A stretch of 30,987 bases of DNA from an uncultured Clostridia bacterium (lineage in GTDB: Bacteria; Bacillota; Clostridia; Christensenellales; Aristaeellaceae): the NCBI GenBank assembly GCA_934631985.1, contig CAKTYE010000026.1, positions 1-30,987 on the forward strand, given 5' to 3'. Position numbers and translations under genes: made by a program. Shown here in pieces: positions 21,214 through 29,788 of the stretch. Every line of letters begins with the position of its first letter. Position 1 is the first letter of the stretch. A model generated the notes under the pieces. The model saw only the letters and a list, made by a program, of their open reading frames with translations, was not told the DNA's origin and did no database searches.

Positions 21214-22725
21214 TCAGTGCTTCGGTTCCTCCTGCACGACCACAGGGTTCGGCTCCTCCGTCTTCTCCTCTGTCACCGCAGCCGCCGTAGGATGAATCAG
21301 CTGTTCATACAGCTTCAAGTAAGCCTGGGACGAATGCGTCCAGCTAAAATCCGCCGTCATGCCGCGCATTTGCAGCTTATGCCACACGTCCTTGTTCTCA
21401 TGGTAATACTTCACGGCGCGCTCGATCACATGGAGCATATCATGGGCGTTGTAGTTAAAGAAGGTGAAGCCGTTGCCCTCGCCGGTGAAGTCGTTATAGC
21501 TCAGCACCGTATCCCGCAGACCGCCGGTCTCCCGGACAACAGGCACCGTGCCATAGCGCAGGGCAATTAGCTGGCTCAGGCCGCAGGGCTCAAACTGACT
21601 GGGCATCAGGAACAGGTCGCAGCCGCCGTAGATCTGGTGCGCCAGCTCGTTATCCATGGCGAAGCGTGCCGCCATGCGTCCGCGATACTCGCCCTCAGCC
21701 CAGCTGAACAGGTTCACATAGCGGCTGTCGCCCATGCCCAGCACCACCAGCTGCACATCCTGCTTCATGATGTCGGAGATCACATAGTCCACCAGGTCGA
21801 GGCCCTTCTGGTTGCTCAGGCGGCCCACCATGCCGATCACCGGGACATTGGGATCAACGTTCAGGCCCAGCTTTTCCTGCAAGGCCTTTTTGCAGACCGC
21901 CTTGCCGGAAAGGTCATCGGGGGTGTAGTTCGCTGCCAGGTGCTTATCGGTGGCGGGGTTGTAATCCACCACATCGATGCCGTTCAGCAGGCCGTAAAGG
22001 TCATGCTTCCGGGCGCGGAGCAGGCCGTCCAGACGCTCGCCGTAATAGGCCGTCTGGATTTCCTCGGCATAGGAGGGGCTGACGGTAGTGATCACATCGC
22101 TGTACACCAGCGCGGCCTTCATATAGTTGGCGCAGCCGAAGCATTCCAGCTTGTCGTTCGTCCACAGGCTATCGCCCAGGCCCAGCACATCCTGCACCTC
22201 GCGGATGCCGAAGATGCCCTGATATTGCAGATTATGGATGGTAAAGATGGTCTTGATGTTGGCGAAGAAGGGCAAATGGGCATACTGAATTTTCAGCAGC
22301 GCAGGCACCATGCCGCTCTGCCAATCGTGAGCATGGATCACGTCCGGCTGGAAGCCCAGCAGAGGCAGTGCGTTCAGTGCGGCACGGCAGAAGAAGCCGA
22401 ACCGTTCATACTCGTCCCCGCCCAGTCCGTAGATATACGGCCGACCAAAATAGAACTTATTATCCATGAAATACCAGGTCACGCCGTTCATTTCCAGCTT
22501 TTCAATGCCGCAGTACTGCCGCCGCCAGCCCAGCTGCACCTCAAAATCGCACACATGGGTCAGCTGCTCCGTCCATTTCTGCGGGATCGCCGAATACAGC
22601 GGCAGCATCACGCGCACGTCGTTCCCCTGCGCCGCCAGCACAGGGGCCAGCGCGCCCACCACGTCTGCCAGTCCGCCCGTCTTGATAAACGGCACGCATT
22701 CAGAAGCCGTAAACAAAATTTTCAT
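21214..22725 (-). CDS. glgA: Glycogen synthase GlgA
   Basis: A 503-residue GT5 glycosyltransferase that adds glucose from ADP-glucose to the growing alpha-1,4 chain. The N-terminal KTGGLADV (15-22) is the ADP-glucose-binding signature. The C-terminal half has MVGRLSNQKGLDLVDYV and the EPCGLSQLIALRYGTVPVV block with the catalytic-site glutamate, then RETGGLRDTV. After the catalytic core is a short acidic tail rich in Glu and Pro. GGAGG lies 8 bp upstream of the ATG at 22725; an upstream extension passes through the intergenic stem-loop and is not used. It is the last gene of glgB-C-D-A. Confidence 0.97.
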   Translation of the reverse strand: MKILFTASECVPFIKTGGLADVVGALAPVLAAQGNDVRVMLPLYSAIPQKWTEQLTHVCDFEVQLGWRRQYCGIEKLEMNGVTWYFMDNKFYFGRPYIYGLGGDEYERFGFFCRAALNALPLLGFQPDVIHAHDWQSGMVPALLKIQYAHLPFFANIKTIFTIHNLQYQGIFGIREVQDVLGLGDSLWTNDKLECFGCANYMKAALVYSDVITTVSPSYAEEIQTAYYGERLDGLLRARKHDLYGLLNGIDVVDYNPATDKHLAANYTPDDLSGKAVCKKALQEKLGLNVDPNVPVIGMVGRLSNQKGLDLVDYVISDIMKQDVQLVVLGMGDSRYVNLFSWAEGEYRGRMAARFAMDNELAHQIYGGCDLFLMPSQFEPCGLSQLIALRYGTVPVVRETGGLRDTVLSYNDFTGEGNGFTFFNYNAHDMLHVIERAVKYYHENKDVWHKLQMRGMTADFSWTHSSQAYLKLYEQLIHPTAAAVTEEKTEEPNPVVVQEEPKH

Positions 22726-22754
22726 AATAAGCACCTCCAAAGATTGGGGCGGAT

Positions 22755-22794
22755 GCGAGGGAGGCTGCTTCTGTGTCAGAAGCACATCCCTCGC
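22755..22794. repeat. Stem-loop between glgD and glgA
   Basis: The outer stem GCGAGGGA (22755-22762)/TCCCTCGC (22787-22794) encloses an inner stem GCTTCT/AGAAGC (22767-22783). It lies in a 162-bp gap flanked by 10-bp direct repeats CAAAGATTGG at 22738-22747 and 22872-22881. There is no T-run, so an mRNA-stability or processing role is more likely than termination. Confidence 0.6.
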
Positions 22795-22887
22795 GCTCCC
22801 ACCCGAAGACCTTCTAAAAGGCAATGCTTCGTGCCTGCTATTGCAAGCCCTTGGGAGCTAGCAACAGGCTGCAAAGATTGGAAGCCG

Positions 22888-24003
22888 TCAGATCACCACA
22901 TTCTTAGCAATGACGATCGGGTATGCTGCCGGTCCGATGAGCCGCGCGTTGCGCTTGATGACCGCCTGCTTATCCAGAATACAATTCTCGATATACGCGC
23001 CGGAATGCACCTGACCATCCTGCATGATGACGCAGTTCTTCACATGCGCGTCAGGCGCAATGCGCACCCCGCGGAACAGGATGGAGTTTTCCACCTTGCC
23101 CTCCACCACACAGCCGTCCGCCACCAGACTGTTGGAAATATCCACATTTTCGCCGTAGTGGGCAGGCATCTCGTCGCGCACCTTGGTATACACCGGCAGG
23201 GCGAACAAGTCCTTGCGGGTGGCGGTGTCCAGAATATCCATGTTGAAGCGGAAATAGCTCTGCACAGAGTCCATGCGCCAGCAACGGCCCTTGTACTCAT
23301 AGGCCGCCACACGGGCGTTGTCATCCCGCACCATCTTCAGAATCATATCCTTGGTGAATTCATGCAGGCCATGGGCCACGCCGCGATCCACCAGCGTGCG
23401 CAGCAGCTCCCGCTTCAGCACAAACACCTCCATGGAGGTATTGGTGGTGTTGGGGTGGGTCGGATGCACCTCGATGTCCGTCACCAAACCGTTTTCGCTG
23501 ACCGACAGGTAGGAGCCGAACTCATCGCGCACCATGGAGGGATCCTTGGTGTACATGATGGTCACATCTGCGCCGGTGTCAATATGATACTGTACAAAGT
23601 CATCAAAGTCGCAGTTGTAGATGATGTTGGAGTTGCTGAGGATCAGATACTCCTGCTTGCTGCGGCCCAGATAGCTGGCGTTGGAGCGCAGCGCATCCAG
23701 CAATCCGCTGTACACGCCCACGTTTTCACGGGTCAGGAAGGGCGGCAGAATGACCAGGCCGTTGTTCTTGCCGTGCAGATCCCATTCCTTGCCGCTGCCC
23801 AGGTGATCCATCAGGCTGTGATAGTTCTTCTGCATGATGACGCCCACATTGCGGATGCTGCTGTTCACCATGCTGGAGACCAAGAAGTCGATCACGCGGT
23901 ACCGTCCGGCCACGGGCAGAGCGGCAATGGCGCGGGTCATGGTCAGTTCGCGAAGGCGAGCGTCGCTCTCGCCGGTATAGATTAAGCCCATCACGTCTTT
24001 CAT
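22888..24003 (-). CDS. glgD: Glucose-1-phosphate adenylyltransferase subunit GlgD
   Basis: A 371-residue GlgD, the second (regulatory-type) subunit of ADP-glucose pyrophosphorylase in Firmicutes. It has the nucleotidyltransferase fold but replaces the canonical GGQGSRL loop of GlgC with YTGESDARLRELTMTRAIA near residues 8-26, consistent with a non-catalytic or weakly catalytic subunit. RYRVIDFLVSSMVNSSIRNV follows. The C-terminus is a left-handed beta-helix of hexapeptide-like repeats (VEGKVENSILFRGVRI). AAAGGA precedes the ATG at 24003; an ATG 9 bp further up abuts that site. It starts 31 bp after glgC and presumably forms a GlgC-GlgD heteromer. Confidence 0.95.
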   Translation of the reverse strand: MKDVMGLIYTGESDARLRELTMTRAIAALPVAGRYRVIDFLVSSMVNSSIRNVGVIMQKNYHSLMDHLGSGKEWDLHGKNNGLVILPPFLTRENVGVYSGLLDALRSNASYLGRSKQEYLILSNSNIIYNCDFDDFVQYHIDTGADVTIMYTKDPSMVRDEFGSYLSVSENGLVTDIEVHPTHPNTTNTSMEVFVLKRELLRTLVDRGVAHGLHEFTKDMILKMVRDDNARVAAYEYKGRCWRMDSVQSYFRFNMDILDTATRKDLFALPVYTKVRDEMPAHYGENVDISNSLVADGCVVEGKVENSILFRGVRIAPDAHVKNCVIMQDGQVHSGAYIENCILDKQAVIKRNARLIGPAAYPIVIAKNVVI

Positions 24004-24034
24004 GATGTTCATTCCTTTCAAGTCAAGTTTGAGG

Positions 24035-25234
24035 TCACTCGGCCTTTGTCTCGGCGAAGGTCGCCGCGTCCACCTGCTGGCCCGCCTTTACCTGCGCGCC
24101 TGCCGGCACGGTCACGTTCTGACCCACCACGGCAATGTCGCCCGCTTCCTCGCCCACGAATGCGCCGGGGCCGATAATGGCATTCTCCGCCACGATGGCT
24201 CTGCGCACCACTGCGCCGCGGTGGATCACCGCGCCGGGCATGATCACGCCGTCCTGCACATTCGCGCCTTCCTCCACCGTCACGCCCGCGAACAGCACGG
24301 AGTGCTTCACCGTGCCGTACACCTCGCTGCCCTCGGCGATCAGGCTGTCGCAGACCTTTGCGCCATCAGCGATGTAGTGCGGGGCCATGCCGGGATTCCG
24401 GGCATAAATGCGCCACTTCTTGTCATGCAGGTCGATGGGCATGGGCGTTGCCAGCAGGTCCATATTGGCCTCCCACAGGCTCTCGATGGTACCCACGTCC
24501 TTCCAGTAGCCGTCGAAGTTGTAGGCGCACAGCACCTGCTTATCCGCCAGCATGGCAGGGATGATGTTCTTGCCAAAGTCGTTGCTGCTCTTTTTGTTCT
24601 CCTCATCCGCAATCAGGTATTGGCGCAGCTTGGCCCAGGTGAAAATATACACGCCCATGGAGGCCTTGTTGGACTTGGCGTTCTTGGGCTTTTCCTCAAA
24701 CTCGGTGATGCGGTCCTCCGCATCGGTGTTCATGATGCCAAAGCGGCTGGTCTCCGCCCACGGCACCTCGCGCACGGCGATGGTCGCGTCCGCGCCGTGA
24801 CGGATATGGAAATCCAGCATGGCGTTATAGTCCATCTTGTAAATGTGGTCGCCGCTGAGGATCAGCACATACTCGGGGTCGTACTGCTCAATGAAGGCCA
24901 TGTTCTGGTAAATGGCATTGGCGGTGCCGCGATACCACTCGCCGCTCTTGCCCTTCTGATAAGGGGGCAGCACGAACACGCCGCCGTTGGTCAGGTCCAG
25001 ATCCCAGGGTGCGCCGCTACCGATGTAGGCGTTCAGCTCCAGGGGCTGATACTGGGTCAGCACGCCCACCACATTGATGCCGCTGTTGGTGCAGTTGGAC
25101 AGTGGGAAGTCAATGATACGGTACTTTCCGCCGTAGGGAACGGCAGGCTTGGCGACGTTCTTGGTCAGGATGCCCAGGCGGCTTCCCTGACCGCCTGCCA
25201 GCAGCATGGCCACACAATTCTTTTTTCTCAGCAT
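24035..25234 (-). CDS. glgC: Glucose-1-phosphate adenylyltransferase GlgC
   Basis: A 399-residue catalytic subunit that forms ADP-glucose from ATP and glucose-1-phosphate, the committed step of bacterial glycogen synthesis. Seen: the nucleotide loop LAGGQGSRLGILT (about 12-24), KPAVPYGGKYRIIDFPLSN (about 29-47), the catalytic-site LSGDHIYKMDY, and EFEEKPK with SMGVYIF for glucose-1-phosphate binding. The C-terminal beta-helix has repeats such as VEEGANVQDGVIMPGAVI. AAAGGAG lies 10 bp upstream of the ATG at 25234. It follows glgB by 116 bp, a gap that contains a GC-rich inverted repeat near 25266-25290. Confidence 0.97.
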   Translation of the reverse strand: MLRKKNCVAMLLAGGQGSRLGILTKNVAKPAVPYGGKYRIIDFPLSNCTNSGINVVGVLTQYQPLELNAYIGSGAPWDLDLTNGGVFVLPPYQKGKSGEWYRGTANAIYQNMAFIEQYDPEYVLILSGDHIYKMDYNAMLDFHIRHGADATIAVREVPWAETSRFGIMNTDAEDRITEFEEKPKNAKSNKASMGVYIFTWAKLRQYLIADEENKKSSNDFGKNIIPAMLADKQVLCAYNFDGYWKDVGTIESLWEANMDLLATPMPIDLHDKKWRIYARNPGMAPHYIADGAKVCDSLIAEGSEVYGTVKHSVLFAGVTVEEGANVQDGVIMPGAVIHRGAVVRRAIVAENAIIGPGAFVGEEAGDIAVVGQNVTVPAGAQVKAGQQVDAATFAETKAE

Positions 25235-25350
25235 GGGGTACACGCTCCTTTATGTTAGGATTGTCGGCCCGCGGCGCTCCGCCGGGGAGCGGGAACGGGT
25301 CGCGGAAAATCATCTATGCACAATCCCCCGCAGGGGAACAATGCCATCCT

Positions 25351-27354
25351 TTAGGCGTCCAGCGCCGCGCTGTCGTCCTTCTCGTCCGCATCGTCGCTGT
25401 CAGCGGCGTCCTCCATCAGCTTGTCATAGCGGAAGTACACCGTAGCAAGGGGAGGCACGCAAATGTCGCAGCTGTAGGGCAGGTCGTTCCACTTTTCCGC
25501 CTTGGCATGCAGCACATAGGCGTTGTACTGGTTGGAGCCGCCCCATTCCTTGCGATCCGTGTTGAAGATCTCCTCCAGCGTACCGCCCAAGGGCAGGCCC
25601 ACCTTGTAAACGGGATGGAACACCGGGGTGAAATTCGTCACGCACAGCAGTGCGTTGCCCGCCCGATCCGTGCGGATGAATGCCGCCACGCTGTTGTCGT
25701 TGTCGTTGGCGCAGGACCACTGGAAGCCGTCCCAGCCATCATCCACCTGCCACAGCGCAGGCGTTTCCCGGTACAGATGGTTCAGCCGCCGGACGCATTT
25801 TTGCAGCTCCGGGTGCCGCTCATACAGCAGCAGGAACCAGTCCAGCTGGTCGTCGTCCTTCCACTCGATGAAGTGACCGAACTCGCCGCCCATGAACAGC
25901 AGCTTTTTGCCCGGGTGCGCCATGGTGTAGCCATAGAGCGCCCGCAGCCCCGCAAACTTCTGCCACAGGTCGCCGGGCTGCTTATCCAGCATGGAATGCT
26001 TGCCATGCACCACCTCGTCGTGGGAGAAGGGCAGAATGAAGTTTTCGGAAAAGGCATAAAACAGCGAGAACGTCAGCTTATCGTGGTGCCACTTGCGGTA
26101 CACGGGATCCAGCTTGATATAGGCCAGCATGTCGTTCATCCAGCCCATGTTCCACTTGAACCCAAAGCCCAGGCCTCCCATATAGGCCGGCTTGGTCACC
26201 ATGGGGAAGGCGCTGGACTCCTCGGCGATGGTCATGGCGCCCGGGAAGTCATGATACACCGTGGCGTTCATCTTGCGCAGGAACGCGATCGCGTCCAGAT
26301 TCTCCCGCCCGCCGTAGGGATTGGGCAGCCACTGCCCCGGCTCCCGGCAGAAGTCGTAATACAGCAGGGCGCTCACCGCATCCACCCGCAGCCCATCGGC
26401 ATGGAACCAGTCCAGCCAGAAGCAGGCGCTGCTCAGCAAAAAGCTGCGCACCTCGCCCCGGGCAAAATCAAACATGCAGGTGCCCCACTGGGGCATCTCG
26501 CCCCGCCGCGCGTCAGGATGCTCATAGCAGCAGGTGCCGTCAAAGCGGCGCAGCCCGATCTCGTCCCGCGGGAAATGCGCAGGCACCCAGTCAAGGATTA
26601 CACCGATGCCCGCCTGATGGAAGCGGTCGATCAGCCGCATCAGCCCCTTGGGTTCGCCGAAGCGGGAGGTCGCCGCGAAGTACCCGGTCACCTGATAGCC
26701 CCAGGAGCCGTCAAAGGGATGCTCCATCACCGGCAAAAACTCCACATGCGTGTAGCCCATGTCCAGCACATAAGGAATCAGCTCGTCCCCCAGCTCGTCA
26801 TAGCTGAGCATGGTCTTATCCTTATGCAGCTTCCAGGACCCCAGATGCACCTCGTAAATATTCATGGGCGCATGATAAGCGTCCCGGGCAGCGCGCTGCG
26901 CCATCCAGTCCGCGTCCCCCCAGGCATACCCGGACAGGTCGCAGAGCATGGAGGCCGTGTTCGGGCGAAGCTGCATGCGGAAGCCATAGGGATCGGCCTT
27001 CTCGTGCCACGTCCCGTCCGGCCCCTGAATTGCATATTTATACGTTAACAATTTTTCCGCCGCGTTTTCGTAGTTATAGCGCGCGGGATCGGAGGCCACG
27101 TCAAAGGTGGCGGCAGGCAGCCGCACCTCCCAGGTGCCGTCAAACTGCTTGGTCATGGGGCAGGCAGCCTTATCCCAGCGGCAGAATTCCCCCACCAGGG
27201 ACACCCGCTGCGCGTTTGGCGCCCAAAGCGCAAAATGCCACATCTCCTGACCATTCTGCACCACTGGATGTGCGCCGAGCATCTCATAGGCCCGGCGGTT
27301 TTCTCCCTGATGGAAGCTCTCCCGTATGCTGCTGGTCGGAGCCACGTAGCGCAT
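25351..27354 (-). CDS. glgB: 1,4-alpha-glucan branching enzyme GlgB
   Basis: A 667-residue GH13 branching enzyme that makes alpha-1,6 branches. An N-terminal CBM48-like domain (about 20-130; WHFALWAPNAQRVSLVGEF) is followed by the TIM barrel. The nucleophile is D325 in GLRVDAVS, the acid/base is E378 in IAEESS, and the third acid lies in FSHDEVVHGK. The C-terminal beta domain ends in an Asp-rich tail (last 20 residues). It is first in the operon, and the ATG is preceded by AGGTGAG. The promoter at 27421-27450 gives a leader of about 60 nt. There is no glgP or glgX in the window, so breakdown genes lie elsewhere. Confidence 0.96.
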   Translation of the reverse strand: MRYVAPTSSIRESFHQGENRRAYEMLGAHPVVQNGQEMWHFALWAPNAQRVSLVGEFCRWDKAACPMTKQFDGTWEVRLPAATFDVASDPARYNYENAAEKLLTYKYAIQGPDGTWHEKADPYGFRMQLRPNTASMLCDLSGYAWGDADWMAQRAARDAYHAPMNIYEVHLGSWKLHKDKTMLSYDELGDELIPYVLDMGYTHVEFLPVMEHPFDGSWGYQVTGYFAATSRFGEPKGLMRLIDRFHQAGIGVILDWVPAHFPRDEIGLRRFDGTCCYEHPDARRGEMPQWGTCMFDFARGEVRSFLLSSACFWLDWFHADGLRVDAVSALLYYDFCREPGQWLPNPYGGRENLDAIAFLRKMNATVYHDFPGAMTIAEESSAFPMVTKPAYMGGLGFGFKWNMGWMNDMLAYIKLDPVYRKWHHDKLTFSLFYAFSENFILPFSHDEVVHGKHSMLDKQPGDLWQKFAGLRALYGYTMAHPGKKLLFMGGEFGHFIEWKDDDQLDWFLLLYERHPELQKCVRRLNHLYRETPALWQVDDGWDGFQWSCANDNDNSVAAFIRTDRAGNALLCVTNFTPVFHPVYKVGLPLGGTLEEIFNTDRKEWGGSNQYNAYVLHAKAEKWNDLPYSCDICVPPLATVYFRYDKLMEDAADSDDADEKDDSAALDA

Positions 27355-27420
27355 GGACTCACCTGCTTTCCTGTTTTGATTATTTCCCTGTGAAAAAACG
27401 AAACGTTCCTTTCATGCTCT

Positions 27421-27450
27421 ATTGTAACCGTATACATGCGTTTTCGTCAA
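27421..27450 (-). promoter_or_regulatory. Sigma-A promoter of the glgBCDA operon
   Basis: Minus strand: TTGACG (27445-27450), 18-bp spacer, TACAAT (27421-27426). A 9-bp direct repeat AAACGTTCC occurs at 27401-27409 and 27489-27497, one copy on each side of the promoter; it may be a regulator site. The 346-bp gap between glgB and spoIID holds no gene. No promoter for spoIID, including a SigE type, could be called with confidence. Confidence 0.65.
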
Positions 27451-27700
27451 GGCAAAAAGGCCATTTTTCACAAATTTTTTCGAAAGGCAAACGTTCCGTT
27501 TTGCGCGAAACTTGTTGTAATGCGGTAAAAAACAAGCACAATAACGACAATTTGAAGGCGGTATTTTCCCCATGCAGCCGTGCATAGACTTCGATGAGCG
27601 CAGCGGAGATTTCTTGCATGAAGCGCTGCATAAACGATATTTTCTTAACAATTTTACTGAACCTTTTTGTATTATTTTGAAGAAACGGACGGTGATTTTC

Positions 27701-28768
27701 ATGCGGTATCCCTGCGGCAGGCGGCGCATTGCGGCGCTGCTGCTTGTGCTGGCGCTGCTCTGGGTCGCCCTTGGTGCGCCGCTCACCGAGCAGGAATGGG
27801 CGGCGGCTCCCCAGCGGCTTCGTCTGGCGCTGCTTCGCGTCCCCAGTCAAACGGTTCGTGTTTTCCGCCTGTGGTACACTGCTGCGGACGGTGCGCAGGC
27901 GGAAGCAGACGCATCGCTGCTGCGGGTGTACGACGCAGAGGTAAACGCCGTGCGCCTGCTGCCGCTGGAGGACTATCTGATCGGCGTTGTGGCAGCCGAG
28001 ATGCCTGCCTCCTGGCCCCCCGCCGCGCTGGCCTGTCAGGCCGTTGCCGCCCGTACCCGCGCCCTTGCAGGCAGCGCCCGTTATGGCGGTCAGGGCTGCG
28101 CCCGCCACCCCGAGGCCGACGTTTGCACCGACAGCGCCTGTTGCCAGGGCTGGCTTGGCCCTGAAGCGCGGAAGGCCCGCTGGGGCGACGGCGCAGCGCC
28201 CTGCGAACGCCGTGTCCGTCAGGCCGTGCAGGCCACCGCGGGGCAGCTGCTCACCTATCATGGACAACCTATTGAGACGCTGTATCATGCCGCGTCCGGC
28301 GGCAGAACGGAAGCCGCCCGCGCGGTTTTCTCCGCCGACGTTCCCTACCTGCAAAGCGTTGCCAGCCCCGGGGAGGAATCCTATGACGGCTTCACCGCCG
28401 TGCAGCGCTTTTCCCTGGAAGATGCTGCCGCGCAGCTTCTCTGCGCCTTTCCCGAAAGCAGCGTGACTGCCGCAGACCTGCCCGCACAGCTGGAGCTGCT
28501 CTCCCTGACGGAAACAGGCCGCGTGCAGGAAATGCGTGTTGGCAATGTCACCGCCACAGGCCGGGAGGTACGCGCCGCGCTGGGCCTGCGCAGCACCCTT
28601 TTCACCTGGGAATGCGCCGGGGACACCCTTACCTTTTCCGTGCGCGGCTACGGTCATGGCGTGGGCATGAGCCAGGCCGGGGCGCGAGCCATGGCAGAGC
28701 AGGGTGCAGGCTATGAAGAAATTCTCTCGCATTATTACCCGGGGACAGTGCTGACGACCGCTCCGTAA
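27701..28768 (+). CDS. spoIID: Stage II sporulation protein D (SpoIID)
   Basis: A 355-residue membrane-anchored peptidoglycan lytic transglycosylase that acts with SpoIIP and SpoIIM during engulfment of the forespore. It has an N-terminal basic stretch and one membrane helix (about 10-25), then the SpoIID/LytB domain. The catalytic glutamate is E100 in VVAAEMP, followed by ALACQAVAARTRAL. The metal-binding region is HPEADVCTDSACCQGW (136-151). Then come YHAASGGRTEAA and the C-terminal GYGHGVGMSQAGARAMA. The ATG at 27701 has only a weak GGTGA site, common in sporulation genes. It is a single gene, the only direct sign of sporulation here. LytB-type homologues exist outside sporulation, but this length and layout fit SpoIID. 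Confidence 0.92.
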   Translation: MRYPCGRRRIAALLLVLALLWVALGAPLTEQEWAAAPQRLRLALLRVPSQTVRVFRLWYTAADGAQAEADASLLRVYDAEVNAVRLLPLEDYLIGVVAAEMPASWPPAALACQAVAARTRALAGSARYGGQGCARHPEADVCTDSACCQGWLGPEARKARWGDGAAPCERRVRQAVQATAGQLLTYHGQPIETLYHAASGGRTEAARAVFSADVPYLQSVASPGEESYDGFTAVQRFSLEDAAAQLLCAFPESSVTAADLPAQLELLSLTETGRVQEMRVGNVTATGREVRAALGLRSTLFTWECAGDTLTFSVRGYGHGVGMSQAGARAMAEQGAGYEEILSHYYPGTVLTTAP

Positions 28769-28785
28769 CCATTGCATGTGCTTAC

Positions 28786-28836
28786 AAAAAACATCCCCGC
28801 ACCATGCTTCAGCAGCACAGTGCGGGGATGCTCTTT
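28786..28836. terminator. Bidirectional terminator between spoIID and the ABC transporter
   Basis: A perfect 11-bp stem has arms CATCCCCGCAC (28792-28802) and GTGCGGGGATG (28820-28830). Minus side: TTTTTT; plus side: CTCTTTTGCTTG. Confidence 0.9.
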
Positions 28837-28846
28837 TGCTTGTTGT

Positions 28847-29788
28847 TTATCTGCTTCCTTTGTCGTAGGGAACGCCCTCAGCCTTCGGGGCGCGGGACTT
28901 GGAGCTGGTCAGCGCCAGCACCAGCAGCGAGATGATGTACGGCAGCATGTTGTACACCGTGCTGGGCAGGTTGAGCTGCACCAGGAAATCAAAGCCGGTA
29001 TACACATTGCTCAGGCTGCGGAACAGGCCGAACAGCAGCGCCGCCAGCGCAATGCGGATGGGCTTCCACTGACCGAAGATCATCACAGCCAGCGCCAGGA
29101 AGCCGAAGCCTGCCACGCCATTTTCGAATTTCCACTCACTCACGCCTGCGGTGATGTACACCAGGCCGCCCAGACCGCCCAGCAGGCCGGAAATCATCAC
29201 GCCCGCATAGCGCATCTTGTACACGTTGATACCCACGGAGTCCGCCGCCTGGGGATGCTCGCCGCAGGCCTGCAAACGCAGACCGAACTTGGTCTTGTAC
29301 AGCAGCACATAGGAGATCACCAGCAGGATCAGCGCCATGAGCATGAACCAGTTGAACTCAAAGCCGTTGATGTCCACCAGGAACGCCTTTTTCACATTGA
29401 TGTAGCTGATGGCAGAGGACACGTTGGACACATCCTCAGAGGTGTTGATGGCCTTGACGATAACCGTCGCCGCCGCCGTACCCAGCAGGTTCATCGCCGT
29501 GCCGACCAGCGTCTGGTCCGCCTTGAAGTTGATGGCAGCCACCGCCAGCAGTAGCGAGAACAGGATGCCGAACAGCATCGCCATCAGTGTGGAGCCAAGC
29601 ACCACTACCACTGCCGCCGTACCCGACGGCAGATACTTCATCATCAGCGCGCCGCCCAGGGCGCCGAACACCATGATGCCCTCCAGGCCGATGTTGATCA
29701 CACCGGAATGCTCAGAGAAGCAGCCGCCCAGCGCCACCAGCAGCAGCACCGAGGCAAACATCAGCATGTATTGAATCAGCAGAGTCAT
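28847..29788 (-). CDS. ABC transporter permease, nucleoside/BMP type (YufQ/NupQ-like)
   Basis: A 313-residue inner-membrane permease of the branched-chain/nucleoside family (BPD_transp_2), about 8-9 helices. Landmarks are the early GVINIGLEGIMVFGALGGAL, ADQTLVGTAMNLLG, the cytoplasmic coupling region TKFGLRLQACGEHPQAADSVGI and the GFGFLALAVMIFGQWKP block. The ATG at 29788 overlaps the stop of the upstream permease by 4 bp (ATGA) and has AGGAGG before it. It is paired with the next permease and the ATPase at the window edge. In known systems these import nucleosides with a BmpA-type lipoprotein; the substrate is inferred. Confidence 0.93.
   Translation of the reverse strand: MTLLIQYMLMFASVLLLVALGGCFSEHSGVINIGLEGIMVFGALGGALMMKYLPSGTAAVVVVLGSTLMAMLFGILFSLLLAVAAINFKADQTLVGTAMNLLGTAAATVIVKAINTSEDVSNVSSAISYINVKKAFLVDINGFEFNWFMLMALILLVISYVLLYKTKFGLRLQACGEHPQAADSVGINVYKMRYAGVMISGLLGGLGGLVYITAGVSEWKFENGVAGFGFLALAVMIFGQWKPIRIALAALLFGLFRSLSNVYTGFDFLVQLNLPSTVYNMLPYIISLLVLALTSSKSRAPKAEGVPYDKGSR

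Noticed and set aside
21637..23985. A 782-codon plus-strand frame opposite glgA and glgD
   Set aside because: It spans two real genes and their structured spacer on the opposite strand, with no start signal or recognisable domain.
27600..27700. A SigE promoter for spoIID
   Set aside because: AT-rich stretches such as GATATTTTC and CATAAACG are present, but no pair fits both the -35 and -10 consensus at the right spacing.
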